Below, in pieces: positions 35,292-43,659 of a stretch of DNA of 64,000 nucleotides. The DNA comes from Opitutaceae bacterium TAV5 (lineage in GTDB: Bacteria; Verrucomicrobiota; Verrucomicrobiia; Opitutales; Opitutaceae): the NCBI GenBank assembly GCA_000242935.3, contig CP007053.1:1550001-1614000 (forward strand), in the 5' to 3' direction. Within the stretch, counting starts at the first letter, position 1, and the number at the start of each line of letters is the position of its first letter. The notes below the pieces were generated by a model that was not told where the DNA came from, made no database searches, and worked only from the letters and a program-made list of their open reading frames with translations. Both the position numbers and the translations under genes were made by a program.

Positions 35292-35506
35292 TTCCGCGCC
35301 CGATCAAGCCTGCGCTGCAATTCCTCACGCGTGATGCGCTTTATTTTCCCCGCCTTATAATCCGCCCAACGCGAGTCGAGCGTTTTCCTGTGTTCAGCCG
35401 GAACAGGCAGACGATCACTCACGCCGGAAAGCCAGAGATCTTCAGCCAGTTCAAATTTCTGTTTGCGTGTCAACTTCTGTAAATCCGGATACGTGGCAAG
35501 ACTCAT
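35288..35506 (-). CDS. Addiction-module antitoxin (TIGR02574-like)
   Basis: The 72-aa protein (LTRKQKFELAEDLWLSG; HRKTLDSRWADYKAG) resembles the putative addiction-module component family. The ATG at 35506 fits this family; the frame continues open to 35701 without support. It pairs with the toxin gene by 4-nt overlap and should neutralise it. Confidence 0.75.
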   Translation of the reverse strand: MSLATYPDLQKLTRKQKFELAEDLWLSGVSDRLPVPAEHRKTLDSRWADYKAGKIKRITREELQRRLDRARK

Positions 35507-35538
35507 GGGGTGGAAGGCTAGGCTGAACCAACTTCCGG

Positions 35539-35625
35539 TCAATCTTCTCGACTCTCCTTTTCGTAAAACGCCAGAGCCGCCAGCAAATCCACCCGCGCCC
35601 CGGGGTGCAGCGCATACGGCTTCAT
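35539..35625 (-). pseudogene. Truncated ParE/RelE-type toxin remnant
   Basis: Only 28 codons remain, reading MKPYALHPGARVDLLAALAF and YEKESRED before a stop. This matches the N-terminal helices of ParE/RelE toxins. The missing part would have filled the space that now leads directly into the next antitoxin gene. Its ATG overlaps the preceding antitoxin-like stop in TGATG, showing that the pair was once a normal unit. Confidence 0.6.
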
Positions 35626-35762
35626 CACAGCCCATACCGCCGCCGGAGCTCACCCATGACTTGTTCACCCAACTCCACCTGCGCCTCCCTGGCGAGTTCA
35701 TCCCGCGATTGCCCCGATTGAAGCAACACCGGTTCCGGAACCTGAATGGCTAACGCGCCCAT
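35625..35762 (-). CDS. Short UPF0175/antitoxin-like protein
   Basis: The 45-aa frame starts at ATG 35762 and has MGALAIQVPEPVLLQSGQS and DELAREAQ. This resembles the N-terminal half of UPF0175-type antitoxins, but the usual C-terminal helix-turn-helix is absent. It is coupled to the toxin remnant. It may be a remnant itself. Confidence 0.45.
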   Translation of the reverse strand: MGALAIQVPEPVLLQSGQSRDELAREAQVELGEQVMGELRRRYGL

Positions 35763-35830
35763 GTCGGCAACCTGCCCCAGGAATGCAGCAAAGACAAGCA
35801 CCGCGCCCGAGGCCGCGCCCGCCCCTCCCT

Positions 35831-36283
35831 TCACGCCGGCACGATCAACCTGAGCCCGACCGCCCGCACCAGGTTTTGCTGCTTCACATCAAAACTCACA
35901 AACTGCCGCATCTCCAGCTCCAGAGCGCTGGCCACATGGAGCACGTCCAGTGTCCGCGTTCCCAGCGTGCGACTGTGGTCGCGACTGAGCTGGCAGGCCC
36001 GGTTGAGCGTCGCCCTCCAGAGCAAGTCGGCCTGCCGGTATCGGCCTTGCTGGAAATCGTCATCCAGCGCCGCCAACGCGCTCCCGAACGCCTGTTCATC
36101 CAAAAAACCGCGGTGGACCGCGAGAGCCAGCGCATTGGTCAACTCTACCCGTCCGTGATGGGTTACCGCCAACGATCCGCCCACTCGCGCGCGCCAGGCA
36201 GCCATCACCCGCGATTGTGGCTCGTTGATGTAGAGCTTCAGAAGCGCGCTCGGATCAACGTAAGTTTTGTCAGCGGTCGCCAC
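35831..36283 (-). CDS. PIN-domain ribonuclease toxin (VapC-like)
   Basis: The 150-aa protein is a PIN-domain nuclease: an Asp in TYVDPSALLK, an acidic residue in GRVELTNALA, RTLDVLHVASAL and SFDVKQ supply the metal-binding acids. VapC toxins cleave tRNA or other RNA; the target here is not known. Its 5' end overlaps the antitoxin gene by 14 nt. Confidence 0.87.
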   Translation of the reverse strand: MATADKTYVDPSALLKLYINEPQSRVMAAWRARVGGSLAVTHHGRVELTNALALAVHRGFLDEQAFGSALAALDDDFQQGRYRQADLLWRATLNRACQLSRDHSRTLGTRTLDVLHVASALELEMRQFVSFDVKQQNLVRAVGLRLIVPA

Positions 36284-36521
36284 GATTGTCGTCGATCAGA
36301 GACTGCGCCTCGGCCGTGCTGATTGGCTGCGGCTGCCAGGTAGTCAAACGCGCCCAATAGTCCACATGCGGGGGGGGCTTGACCTTCGGTGGCGTGTGCA
36401 AGACGAGGCGATACTTTGTCCGGCCGTTTTCAGAAAGGAGCACCTCTCCATCCGTTTCCACAAGATGCCGTATCTTCGGAAAGTGATTTCTCAGATCGCG
36501 TATGGTAGCAGTAGCAGGCAT
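36270..36521 (-). CDS. Phd/VapB-type antitoxin
   Basis: The 83-aa protein begins MPATATIRDLRNHFPKIRHL with a YefM/Phd-like fold and continues with ETDGEVLLSENGRTKYRLVL; the C-terminal part (SLIDDNRGDR) would wrap the toxin. The start at 36521 is chosen over an open frame that continues far upstream. It precedes and overlaps vapC-like gene, as is typical. Confidence 0.82.
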   Translation of the reverse strand: MPATATIRDLRNHFPKIRHLVETDGEVLLSENGRTKYRLVLHTPPKVKPPPHVDYWARLTTWQPQPISTAEAQSLIDDNRGDR

Positions 36522-36701
36522 AAATCCGGATGGTGTGAGACAAAAATGTATCCGGGCGTTCTGTTTCGCAAGCGAAGACTTCATCGCATGCCGTGTTATC
36601 CCGAGCCGGGTTCCAGCCTGAAATCTGTTCTGCCCTCGCCCTCTCGTGGCCTCACCTTGCGCTTGGCTCATCCAGCCCCATACGCCAGGTTCTGATTCCC
36701 T

Positions 36702-37118
36702 ATGAGCACCACCACCGAAACACCGCAACCCTCCGTAACCCCCTCCTTCCGCGCCATCGAATACGCGTTCACCGTCAACCCGATCACCGACGTCGCCCGC
36801 GCCCGGAAATTCTACGAGGAAATCCTCGGCCTGAAAACCGGCTCCATCTGGGAAGACGCGCAGTTTTCCTGGATCGAATACGACCTCGGCGCGCACACCC
36901 TCGCCATCACCAAGTCCGATCCCGACTGGAAGCCGGGCAGCGGTCCGGCCATCGCTCTCGAGGTGGAAGACTACCCGGCGGCCATCGCCCACCTGCGCGC
37001 CCACAACGTGAAGTTCATCATCGAACCCACCGAGTCGCCCGTCTGCCGGATGGCCGTCGTCGCCGATCCCGACGGCAACGGCATCATCATCCACAAGCGC
37101 AACGCCCACACGCACTGA
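36702..37118 (+). CDS. VOC (glyoxalase/bleomycin resistance) family protein
   Basis: The 138-aa protein has the paired beta-alpha-beta-beta-beta modules of the VOC superfamily: DVARARKFYEEILGLKTG, FSWIEYDLG, ALEVEDYPAAIAHL and AVVADPDGNGIIIH. Metal-binding and substrate residues cannot be assigned with certainty. It is a single gene between the toxin-antitoxin cluster and the sugar symporter. Confidence 0.82.
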   Translation: MSTTTETPQPSVTPSFRAIEYAFTVNPITDVARARKFYEEILGLKTGSIWEDAQFSWIEYDLGAHTLAITKSDPDWKPGSGPAIALEVEDYPAAIAHLRAHNVKFIIEPTESPVCRMAVVADPDGNGIIIHKRNAHTH

Positions 37119-37451
37119 TTCTGCGTCTCCCCCCCCCCGGCGGGTGACGACCGCGTCACCCGCGTGATACCCCTTCGATCGCCCCTCCTTCGCCAAGACG
37201 CTGTACAAGCGTCGCCTTGCTTTCGACTGTTCCCACCGGTCTCCCGGCATTTGTTCCGCTTCTGGACAAATTCGCCCCGCTTTCGCCCTTTTACCCGCCG
37301 GCAGCCGGAACAGATTTTTCTGTGATTCCCGATTTTGCGCATGCGTTGCACTCGCTTGCTTCGCATTCCCGCGCCCGCCTCCATCCACCTTTTACGGCCT
37401 TTTCCCGTCCCGGATCCGCAATAACCGGCCAACACCTCCCTCCCGACTCCC
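37119..37451. other. 333-bp intergenic gap with two hairpins
   Basis: The gap holds a perfect 10-bp stem with a 4-nt loop (GCGGGTGACG/CGTCACCCGC, 37140-37163), likely a terminator for the VOC gene although without a U-run, and a small hairpin (GACGCT/AGCGTC, 37197-37213). The remaining sequence contains a CG-rich stretch but no clear operator or gene. The symporter promoter should lie in its right half. Confidence 0.5.
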
Positions 37452-39038
37452 ATGACCTCTCCTGCCCGCATCTCCGAAAGCGACCGCATCCCCCTTGTCC
37501 AGAAACTCTCGTTCGCCGCCGGCGTGAACATGGACTACGTCGCCACCGGCCTCATGACCGGCACGCTCTGGATGCCTTTTTTCAACATCGGCCTCGAGAT
37601 GCCGGCCGTTGTCCTCGGCCTCATCCTCATGGTGCTGCGCGCCTGGGACGCGCTCACCGATCCGATCATGGGCAACCTCTCCGACAACGCCCGCACCCGC
37701 TGGGGGCGCCGCCGTCCCTTCATGTTCGTGGCCGCCATAACGACCGCCTGCCTGTACCCGATCATGTGGCACTTCCCGGAAAGCGTGCGCGACGGCACCT
37801 CCTGGCTCGTGCATGTGGCCGACTGGATCCCCTTCATCGCCAAACTCGAACTCGCCGCCCCCGAAAAGGCTGCATCCATTTACCTGATACTCGTCGGCAT
37901 GATCTTCTTCGCCAGCTTCACCGTCTGGTCGATGCCCTACTACGGCATGCAGCTCGAGCTCACGCCCAACTACGACGAACGCACCCGCCTCACCGCGTGG
38001 ATGACGCTCTTCGGCAAGATTTCCTCCCTCGCCGGCAGCTGGCTCCTGCTCTTTGTCATCTTCGTCGGCATGCTCGCCCTCGGCGACCCCAAGGCCCTCG
38101 AAGGCAAACCCGCGTTCCTGCAAAAACTGCTGTCCGGCATCCAGCCCTGGCTCACCTCCTTCACCAACCCCCATCCCGGCGAGAAACCCATCGTCGTCGG
38201 CATGCGCCTCGTCTGCTGGCTGATCGCCCTCGGCATCGTGTGCTTCGGCCTGCTGCCCGCACTCTTCGTCAAGGAACGCTACTACAAGGCCGAGGCCAGC
38301 AAACAGGCGTCCGAACCGTTCTGGAAAAGCATCGGCGAATCCATCCGCTGCACGCCGCTGTGGGCGCTCATCAGCATCTCGTTTTTCCTCGTCCTCGGTT
38401 CCAGCTCCGTCGGCTCGCTCGGTCAGTATGTGAATTTCTACTACGTTTGCCATGGCGATCTCGCCAAGGGCGCGATGATCGCCGGCATGAAGGGCTCCGT
38501 CATCGTCGTGGCCGGCATCGCGTCGATCCCCCTCTTCACCTGGCTCGGCGAGAAGTTCGACAAACGCACCATGGTCATGACCATGCTCGCCAGCAGCATG
38601 ACCGGGCACCTGCTCAACTGGTTCCTGATGACGCCCGCGCATCCCTACTGGCAAATCATCCCCGGCGTGTTCGAGTCGAGCGCCATCGCCGCCGTCTGGC
38701 TGTTCCTGCCCTCGATGAAGGCTGACGTGGCCGACTGGGACGAGATCCACACCACCCGCCGCCGCGAGGGCGCGATCAACGCCTTCTACTCCTGGTTCAT
38801 CAAGGCCTCGCTCACCGCGTCGATGGGCATCGGCGGTGTCGTCCTGCAAATCTCGGGCTTCAATCCGAAAATCGGCGACCAGCCGCAGGAAGTGGTCAAC
38901 CGCATGTTTTTCCTCTACCTGACTCTCCCCCTCATCATCTGGTCGGTTGCCATGCTTTCCGCCTGGTTCTACCCCCTCGGCCGCGCCCGCTCCGCGCAAA
39001 TCCGCGCCGAACTGGAAGCGCGCCGCGGAGCATTATAG
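37452..39038 (+). CDS. GPH-family sugar:cation symporter
   Basis: The 528-aa protein has about 12 membrane segments and the GPH signature DALTDPIMGNLSDNARTRWGRRRPFM. Members import glycosides, pentosides or hexuronides with Na+ or H+. A long insert between segments, about residues 190-260, has charged cytoplasmic loops. The sugar is unknown. No enzyme gene is in the same direction immediately beside it. Confidence 0.9.
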   Translation: MTSPARISESDRIPLVQKLSFAAGVNMDYVATGLMTGTLWMPFFNIGLEMPAVVLGLILMVLRAWDALTDPIMGNLSDNARTRWGRRRPFMFVAAITTACLYPIMWHFPESVRDGTSWLVHVADWIPFIAKLELAAPEKAASIYLILVGMIFFASFTVWSMPYYGMQLELTPNYDERTRLTAWMTLFGKISSLAGSWLLLFVIFVGMLALGDPKALEGKPAFLQKLLSGIQPWLTSFTNPHPGEKPIVVGMRLVCWLIALGIVCFGLLPALFVKERYYKAEASKQASEPFWKSIGESIRCTPLWALISISFFLVLGSSSVGSLGQYVNFYYVCHGDLAKGAMIAGMKGSVIVVAGIASIPLFTWLGEKFDKRTMVMTMLASSMTGHLLNWFLMTPAHPYWQIIPGVFESSAIAAVWLFLPSMKADVADWDEIHTTRRREGAINAFYSWFIKASLTASMGIGGVVLQISGFNPKIGDQPQEVVNRMFFLYLTLPLIIWSVAMLSAWFYPLGRARSAQIRAELEARRGAL

Positions 39039-39079
39039 CCGGCCTTCCCGACGATTCCGGCCAACCAACCCCAGGGACT

Positions 39080-39184
39080 CCGGATTTCTGCACCAGGCCG
39101 CAAAGAACGCATACCAGCGCAAGGGATTACCCGTTATCTTCTTCGCGTCCTTTGCGGCCTTTGTGTAAAACCAGAAATATCCGG
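39080..39184. repeat. Imperfect inverted repeat in 274-bp gap
   Basis: The arms read CCGGATTTCTG...GGCCGCAAAGAACGC (39080-39110) and, in inverse complement, GCGTCCTTTGCGGCC...CCGG (39145-39184). The pattern resembles the arms at 9118-9237 and 43495-43610, so it could act as a terminator after the symporter gene. Nothing else is clear in the gap. Confidence 0.5.
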
Positions 39185-39312
39185 GACACGGGTATAACCC
39201 GCGCACGCCTGTCGCCCTTGCCGCGCCCGCCCCGAAAAATGCATTTCAACAACACGTTTGCCATCCCGCCCCGCGTCATTCCCTCTATCCGGTCAACCTG
39301 CGATCACATCGA

Positions 39313-41334
39313 ATGCTGCGAGAAACCATGACGCCAAACGGCTTGCCACACCGCGCCCGCCCTGCCTTCCGCCTCTCCCTCCCGCTGCCTGCCTCCGTTT
39401 CCGCTTTCGCCGCCGGTCTCCTCGCCGTCTCCCTCCTGCTCGCCTCCGGTTGCACCCGCTCCGCCCCGCCCGCCGCCGATATCACCCTCGCCCCCCTCCC
39501 TGCCGACGCCGAAGTTTCCCCCTTCCCGCCCGATCCCTCCCTCACCCCGCCATCGGCCGCCGCCGATGCCGATGCCACAAACCCTGCGGACAACTCCACA
39601 CCCCAAACCCCAAACCCCGAACCGCGCCGTTCAGGCGCCGCTGCCGACCTGCTCATGGTCCAGACGCAGCCCGGCGACATCGCCACGCTCAATCCGCTCA
39701 TCAGCGAAGACCAGTCCTCCTCCTCCTCCATCAGCCTCTTCCTCGAAAGCCTCGTCCGCGTCGACACCACCACCGGCGAAATCATCCCCAACCTCGCCCT
39801 CTCCTGGGACATTTCCGACGACGGCCTCCGGTACACCTTTCACCTCCGCCACGGCGTCGCCTGGAGCGATGGAAAACCCTTCACCGCCGACGACGTCGTT
39901 TTCACCTGGGAAACCTTTTATGTAAAAGAAACCGACCCCGCCACCGGCCAGCCCGTCCTCGACAAGGAGACCGGCCGCCCCCGTCTCAGGTTTCCCTCGC
40001 GCCCCGCCTATTTCCACCTCGTCGAGGGCGAGGAAGTGCGCGTCGAGAAAATCGACGACCACACCGTCCGCTTCACCACGCCCACCGTCTACGCCCCCTT
40101 CCTCCTCTTCGGCGGCGGCCAGTCCATCCTCCCTCGCCACATCCTGAAACCCTTTGCGGACGACGGCACGCTCCTCGACCAGTGGAGCATCAACACCGCC
40201 ATCAATCACCCCGCGCAACTCGTCGGCACCGGCGCCTTCATCCTCGATTCCTACCGCCCCGGCGAACGCATCGTCTTCCGCCGCAACCCCAACTACTGGA
40301 AACGCGACACCGCCGGCAACCGCCTCCCCTACATCGACCGCATCGTCACCCGCATCGTCGCCGACGCCAATGCCAGCAACGTCGCCTTCGCCCGCGGCCT
40401 CACCGACGTCGAGGGCATCCAGCCCGACAACGTCACCTGGATTTCGCGCGGATCGAAAACCTTCGACTTCACCCTCCACGACCTCGGCCCCGCCAACGCC
40501 ATCAGTTTCGTGTGGTTCAACCAGCACCCCGGCAAGGACGCCGACGGCAAACCGTACATCCCGCCGTACAAACGGAAGTGGTTCGACGATGTCCGCTTCC
40601 GCCAGGCCGTTTCCCACGCCGTCAACCGCGAAGGCATCGTCCGCGGTGTGTTCGCCGGCCGCGCCAGCCCCATCTCCAACTACGTTTCCCAAAAAAACGC
40701 CGGCTGGTACAACCCCGACGTCCGCCGCTACCCCTACGATCCCGATCGCGCCCGCGCCCTCCTCCGTGAAGCCGGCTTCACCTGGCGCGGCGACCGCCTC
40801 CACGACGCCGACGGCCACGCCGTGGAGTTCTCGCTGATGACCAACAACAGCAACAACCTCCGCACCGAGATGGCCACCGTGTTTGCCGAAAACATGGCCG
40901 CGCTCGGCATCCGCGTGGAGTTGCAGTTCATCGACTTCAACACCCTCGTCCGCCGCACCTCCGAATCCTTCAACTACGAAGCCGGCCTCCTCGGCTTCGC
41001 CGGCGGCGCCCAGGATCCCTACGCTTCGAAGGACATCATCATGAGCAACGGCCGCCTCCACGTCTGGAACCCCTCGCAGGCCAAACCCGCCACCGAATGG
41101 GAAACGCGTATCGACAAGCTCATGACCGAGATCGGCCGCGAACTGAAATACGACCGCCGCCGCGAACTCTTTTTCGAGGTCCAGGAAATCCTCGCCGAGC
41201 AGCAGCCGCTGATCTTCCTCGTCACCTCCAACGAATACACCGGCATCCGCAACCGCTGGCGCAACGTCACGCCCACCCCGCTCGGCGGCATCCTCTGGAA
41301 CCTCGATTCCCTCTGGGCCGAACTGAAACCATGA
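39313..41334 (+). CDS. Peptide ABC transporter binding lipoprotein (SBP family 5)
   Basis: The 673-aa protein has a lipobox (LLASGC, Cys about residue 51) and an extended Pro/Ala-rich linker, then a family 5 solute-binding domain: LNPLISEDQSS, TYHLR-like FHLRHGVAWSDGKPFTADDVVF, and RNPNYW. The length is somewhat above average because of the linker, which also contains a repeat (39586-39624) similar to one in the permease at 42721. An ATG at 39328 is an alternative start. It delivers oligopeptides or related ligands to the permeases encoded next; its stop overlaps the next start by 4 nt. Confidence 0.9.
   Translation: MLRETMTPNGLPHRARPAFRLSLPLPASVSAFAAGLLAVSLLLASGCTRSAPPAADITLAPLPADAEVSPFPPDPSLTPPSAAADADATNPADNSTPQTPNPEPRRSGAAADLLMVQTQPGDIATLNPLISEDQSSSSSISLFLESLVRVDTTTGEIIPNLALSWDISDDGLRYTFHLRHGVAWSDGKPFTADDVVFTWETFYVKETDPATGQPVLDKETGRPRLRFPSRPAYFHLVEGEEVRVEKIDDHTVRFTTPTVYAPFLLFGGGQSILPRHILKPFADDGTLLDQWSINTAINHPAQLVGTGAFILDSYRPGERIVFRRNPNYWKRDTAGNRLPYIDRIVTRIVADANASNVAFARGLTDVEGIQPDNVTWISRGSKTFDFTLHDLGPANAISFVWFNQHPGKDADGKPYIPPYKRKWFDDVRFRQAVSHAVNREGIVRGVFAGRASPISNYVSQKNAGWYNPDVRRYPYDPDRARALLREAGFTWRGDRLHDADGHAVEFSLMTNNSNNLRTEMATVFAENMAALGIRVELQFIDFNTLVRRTSESFNYEAGLLGFAGGAQDPYASKDIIMSNGRLHVWNPSQAKPATEWETRIDKLMTEIGRELKYDRRRELFFEVQEILAEQQPLIFLVTSNEYTGIRNRWRNVTPTPLGGILWNLDSLWAELKP
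39586..39624 (+). repeat. In-frame repeat in binding-protein linker, copy 1
   Basis: Codons GCGGACAACTCC...CCCCGAACCG encode ADNSTPQTPNPEP. They match the segment in the permease gene at 42721-42758 in position of ADNS and NPEP. It lies in a low-complexity linker, where an insertion would be tolerated. Confidence 0.55.
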
Positions 41335-42305
41335 TCGCCTTCATCATCCGCCGTTTTTTCACGCTGATCCCGTTGCTCTTCGGGATCACGCTGCTGGTGT
41401 TTCTGCTGATGTCGCTCGCCCCCGGCGATTTTCTGACACCGATCAAGATGCAGCGCGACGTGCCCGCCGAACTCATCGCCGATCTCGAGCGTCAGTTCGG
41501 TCTCGATCGCCCCTGGTATCTCCAGTATTTTTACTGGCTGCGCGAAGTCGTGCAGCTCAACTTCGGCTACTCCTGGACGTTCAAGGTTCCCGTGGTCGAT
41601 CTCCTCGGCCAGCGCCTCTTCTCGACCTTCCTGCTCTCGCTCACCTCGGTGCTTTTTTCCTGGTGCATCGCCATCCCGCTCGGCGTCCTCGCCGCCATCT
41701 ACAAGGATTCGATCTTCGACCGCGTCAGTTCGTTCCTCGCCTACGCCGCGCTTTCCATCCCGGAATTTTTCCTCGCCCTGCTCGCCGTGTATTTCGCCGC
41801 CCGCACCGGCTGGTTCCCGCTCGGCGGCTCCACCTCCATCGAATACGACTTCCTTCCCTTCGGCGCGCAGATCCTCGACCGCCTCCATCACCTCATCCTG
41901 CCGACCATCGTTCTCGGCATCGGCGGCGTCGCCGGACTCATGCGGATCATGCGTGCCAATTTCCTGGATACGATCCGCGCCGAATACGTGCAGACCGCAC
42001 GCGCCAAAGGCGTCCCGGAAGGCTGGGTCATGTTCAAGCATGTCCTGCGCAACGCGATCAACCCGCTCATCAGCGCCTTCGGCTTCGCCTTTTCGAGCCT
42101 CCTCAGCGGCGCGCTCATCGTGGAAATCGTCATGAACTATCCCGGCCTCGGCAACCTCATCTACCAGTCCCTCCTCCGCGAGGACCAGTTCGTGGTGCTC
42201 GCCTCGATCATGATGAGCTGCGTGATGCTCGTCCTCGGCAACCTCGTCGCCGACCTCTGCCTCGCCTGGTCCGATCCGCGAATCCGCCTCGAATCCAACG
42301 ACTGA
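41331..42305 (+). CDS. Peptide ABC transporter permease (OppB/DppB-like)
   Basis: The 324-aa protein has about six membrane segments and the family pattern MIAFIIRRFFTLIPLLFGIT with the EAA-like loop RAEYVQTARAKGVPEG. It forms half of the membrane channel of an Opp/Dpp-type importer. The ATG at 41331 overlaps the binding-protein stop by 4 nt. An open frame extends further upstream but is not supported. Confidence 0.92.
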   Translation: MIAFIIRRFFTLIPLLFGITLLVFLLMSLAPGDFLTPIKMQRDVPAELIADLERQFGLDRPWYLQYFYWLREVVQLNFGYSWTFKVPVVDLLGQRLFSTFLLSLTSVLFSWCIAIPLGVLAAIYKDSIFDRVSSFLAYAALSIPEFFLALLAVYFAARTGWFPLGGSTSIEYDFLPFGAQILDRLHHLILPTIVLGIGGVAGLMRIMRANFLDTIRAEYVQTARAKGVPEGWVMFKHVLRNAINPLISAFGFAFSSLLSGALIVEIVMNYPGLGNLIYQSLLREDQFVVLASIMMSCVMLVLGNLVADLCLAWSDPRIRLESND

Positions 42306-42312
42306 TCCCCGC

Positions 42313-43482
42313 ATGAGCCGCCATCTTTTCAGAGAACTCCTCCGCCGCCCTCTCGGGACCGCCGCCCTGGCCACGCTGCTGGCCCTCTACCTGTGCGCGC
42401 TCTTCGCCGGCTTCCTCGCCACCGCTCCCGTCAACCGGCAGGATCTCTCCTCCACCTATCACCCGCCCACCCAAATTTTCTGGCAGGATGGCGGCCTGCG
42501 CGTGCAGGCGTATCGCCTCGTCGATCCGAGTGCTCCAAGCTACGAAGCCGTCCCCGGCCAGTCGTTCCCGCTCCGCCTTTTCGCCCGCGGTTTCGACTAC
42601 AAGCTCCTTGGCCTCGTCCCCCTGCAACGCCACCTCCTGCAACTCGACGACGCCGCTGACGCGGCGGGAAAAGTTCAGGGTTCAGAGTTCAGGGTTCAGA
42701 GTTCCGGTAACACATCTGTAGCCGACAACTCCAAACCGGAAACCCTGAACCCCGAACCGGACGGCGAAGCCGTCCCCCCCCGCCTCTACCTGCTCGGCAG
42801 CGACTCGACCGGCCGCGACGTCTTTTCGCGTCTCGTGTACGGCTCGCGCGTGTCACTCCTCATCGGCCTGATCGGCATCACCATCACGCTCACGCTCGGC
42901 CTGCTGGTCGGCGGACTCAGCGGCTACTTCGGCGGCAAGATCGACTTCTTCGCCATGCGCGGTGTCGAGTTCCTCATGGCCATCCCCTCGCTCTATCTCC
43001 TGCTCGCGTTGCGCTCGGCCCTCGCCCCGTACTTCAAGTCCGACCAGATGTTTTTCGTGATCGTCATCATCCTCGCCTTCATCGGCTGGGCCGGCGCGGC
43101 CCGCATCCTGCGCGGCATGTCGCTCTCGATCCGCCGCCAGCAATTCGTGCTCGCCGCCGAGAGCATGGGCCAGTCGCCGCTCGCAATCCTCAAAAAACAC
43201 ATCCTCCCCAACCTCGCCAGCTACCTCCTCGTCGCCGCCACCCTGAGCATTCCCGGCTATATCCTCGGCGAAGCCGCGCTCAGCTTCCTCGGTCTCGGCA
43301 TCGCGGAGCCGGCCTCGTCCTGGGGGCTGATGCTCTCGCAGGCGCAAAGCATCAAGATCTTCATGCTCAACTTCTGGTGGCTGCTCACGCCGGGCTTCGC
43401 CATCTTTATCACCGTCATCGCCTTCAACGTCCTCGGCGATTCCCTCCGCGACATCGTCGATCCGAAAATGAAAACACAATGA
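42313..43482 (+). CDS. Peptide ABC transporter permease (OppC/DppC-like) with inserted repeat
   Basis: The 389-aa protein has the OppC signature GSDSTGRDVFSRLVYGSRVSL and the EAA loop RRQQFVLAAESMGQS, with about six membrane segments. It is about 90 aa longer than typical members. The extra region includes an inserted element (about residues 119-148) encoded by repeated GGTTCAGAG/GGAAACCCTGAACC arms. The insert lies between the first segment and the signature, in a loop that could tolerate it. It completes the channel of the Opp/Dpp-type importer. Confidence 0.9.
   Translation: MSRHLFRELLRRPLGTAALATLLALYLCALFAGFLATAPVNRQDLSSTYHPPTQIFWQDGGLRVQAYRLVDPSAPSYEAVPGQSFPLRLFARGFDYKLLGLVPLQRHLLQLDDAADAAGKVQGSEFRVQSSGNTSVADNSKPETLNPEPDGEAVPPRLYLLGSDSTGRDVFSRLVYGSRVSLLIGLIGITITLTLGLLVGGLSGYFGGKIDFFAMRGVEFLMAIPSLYLLLALRSALAPYFKSDQMFFVIVIILAFIGWAGAARILRGMSLSIRRQQFVLAAESMGQSPLAILKKHILPNLASYLLVAATLSIPGYILGEAALSFLGLGIAEPASSWGLMLSQAQSIKIFMLNFWWLLTPGFAIFITVIAFNVLGDSLRDIVDPKMKTQ
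42673..42758 (+). repeat. In-frame palindromic repeat in permease gene, copy 2
   Basis: The segment 42673-42705 has repeated GGTTCAG units, and 42737-42752 has its imperfect inverse complement, so the element can form a hairpin. The last 38 nt resemble 39586-39624 in the binding-protein gene. The reading frame is preserved through it, adding about 29 residues, including SEFRVQSSG and ADNSKPETLNPEP. Confidence 0.6.
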
Positions 43483-43494
43483 AACGTATCGAAG

Positions 43495-43610
43495 AATCAA
43501 CCACCGAGACACAAAGACACGGAGATCAAACCACAAAGCACCAGCCCCTGCTTTTCTCTTCCGCCTCCGTGCGGCCTTTTCTCTGTGTCTTCGTGCCTCT
43601 GTGGTTAATT
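43495..43610. repeat. Imperfect inverted repeat between oppC- and oppD-like genes
   Basis: The arms are AACCACCGAGACACAAAGAC (43499-43518 within 43495-43525) and its near inverse complement at 43580-43610. This is a third case of a long intergenic hairpin of similar style. It interrupts an otherwise tight operon. A run of TTCAGC-type repeats follows at 43618-43640. Confidence 0.5.
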
Positions 43611-43659
43611 CCTTTCCGTCTTCAGCCTTCAGCTTTCAGCTCTTCAACTCTTTAAAAAA

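Noticed and set aside
39258-40769. Frame overlapping the start of the peptide-binding protein gene
   Set aside because: It is Arg/Pro/His-rich and overlaps the true lipoprotein frame with its lipobox.
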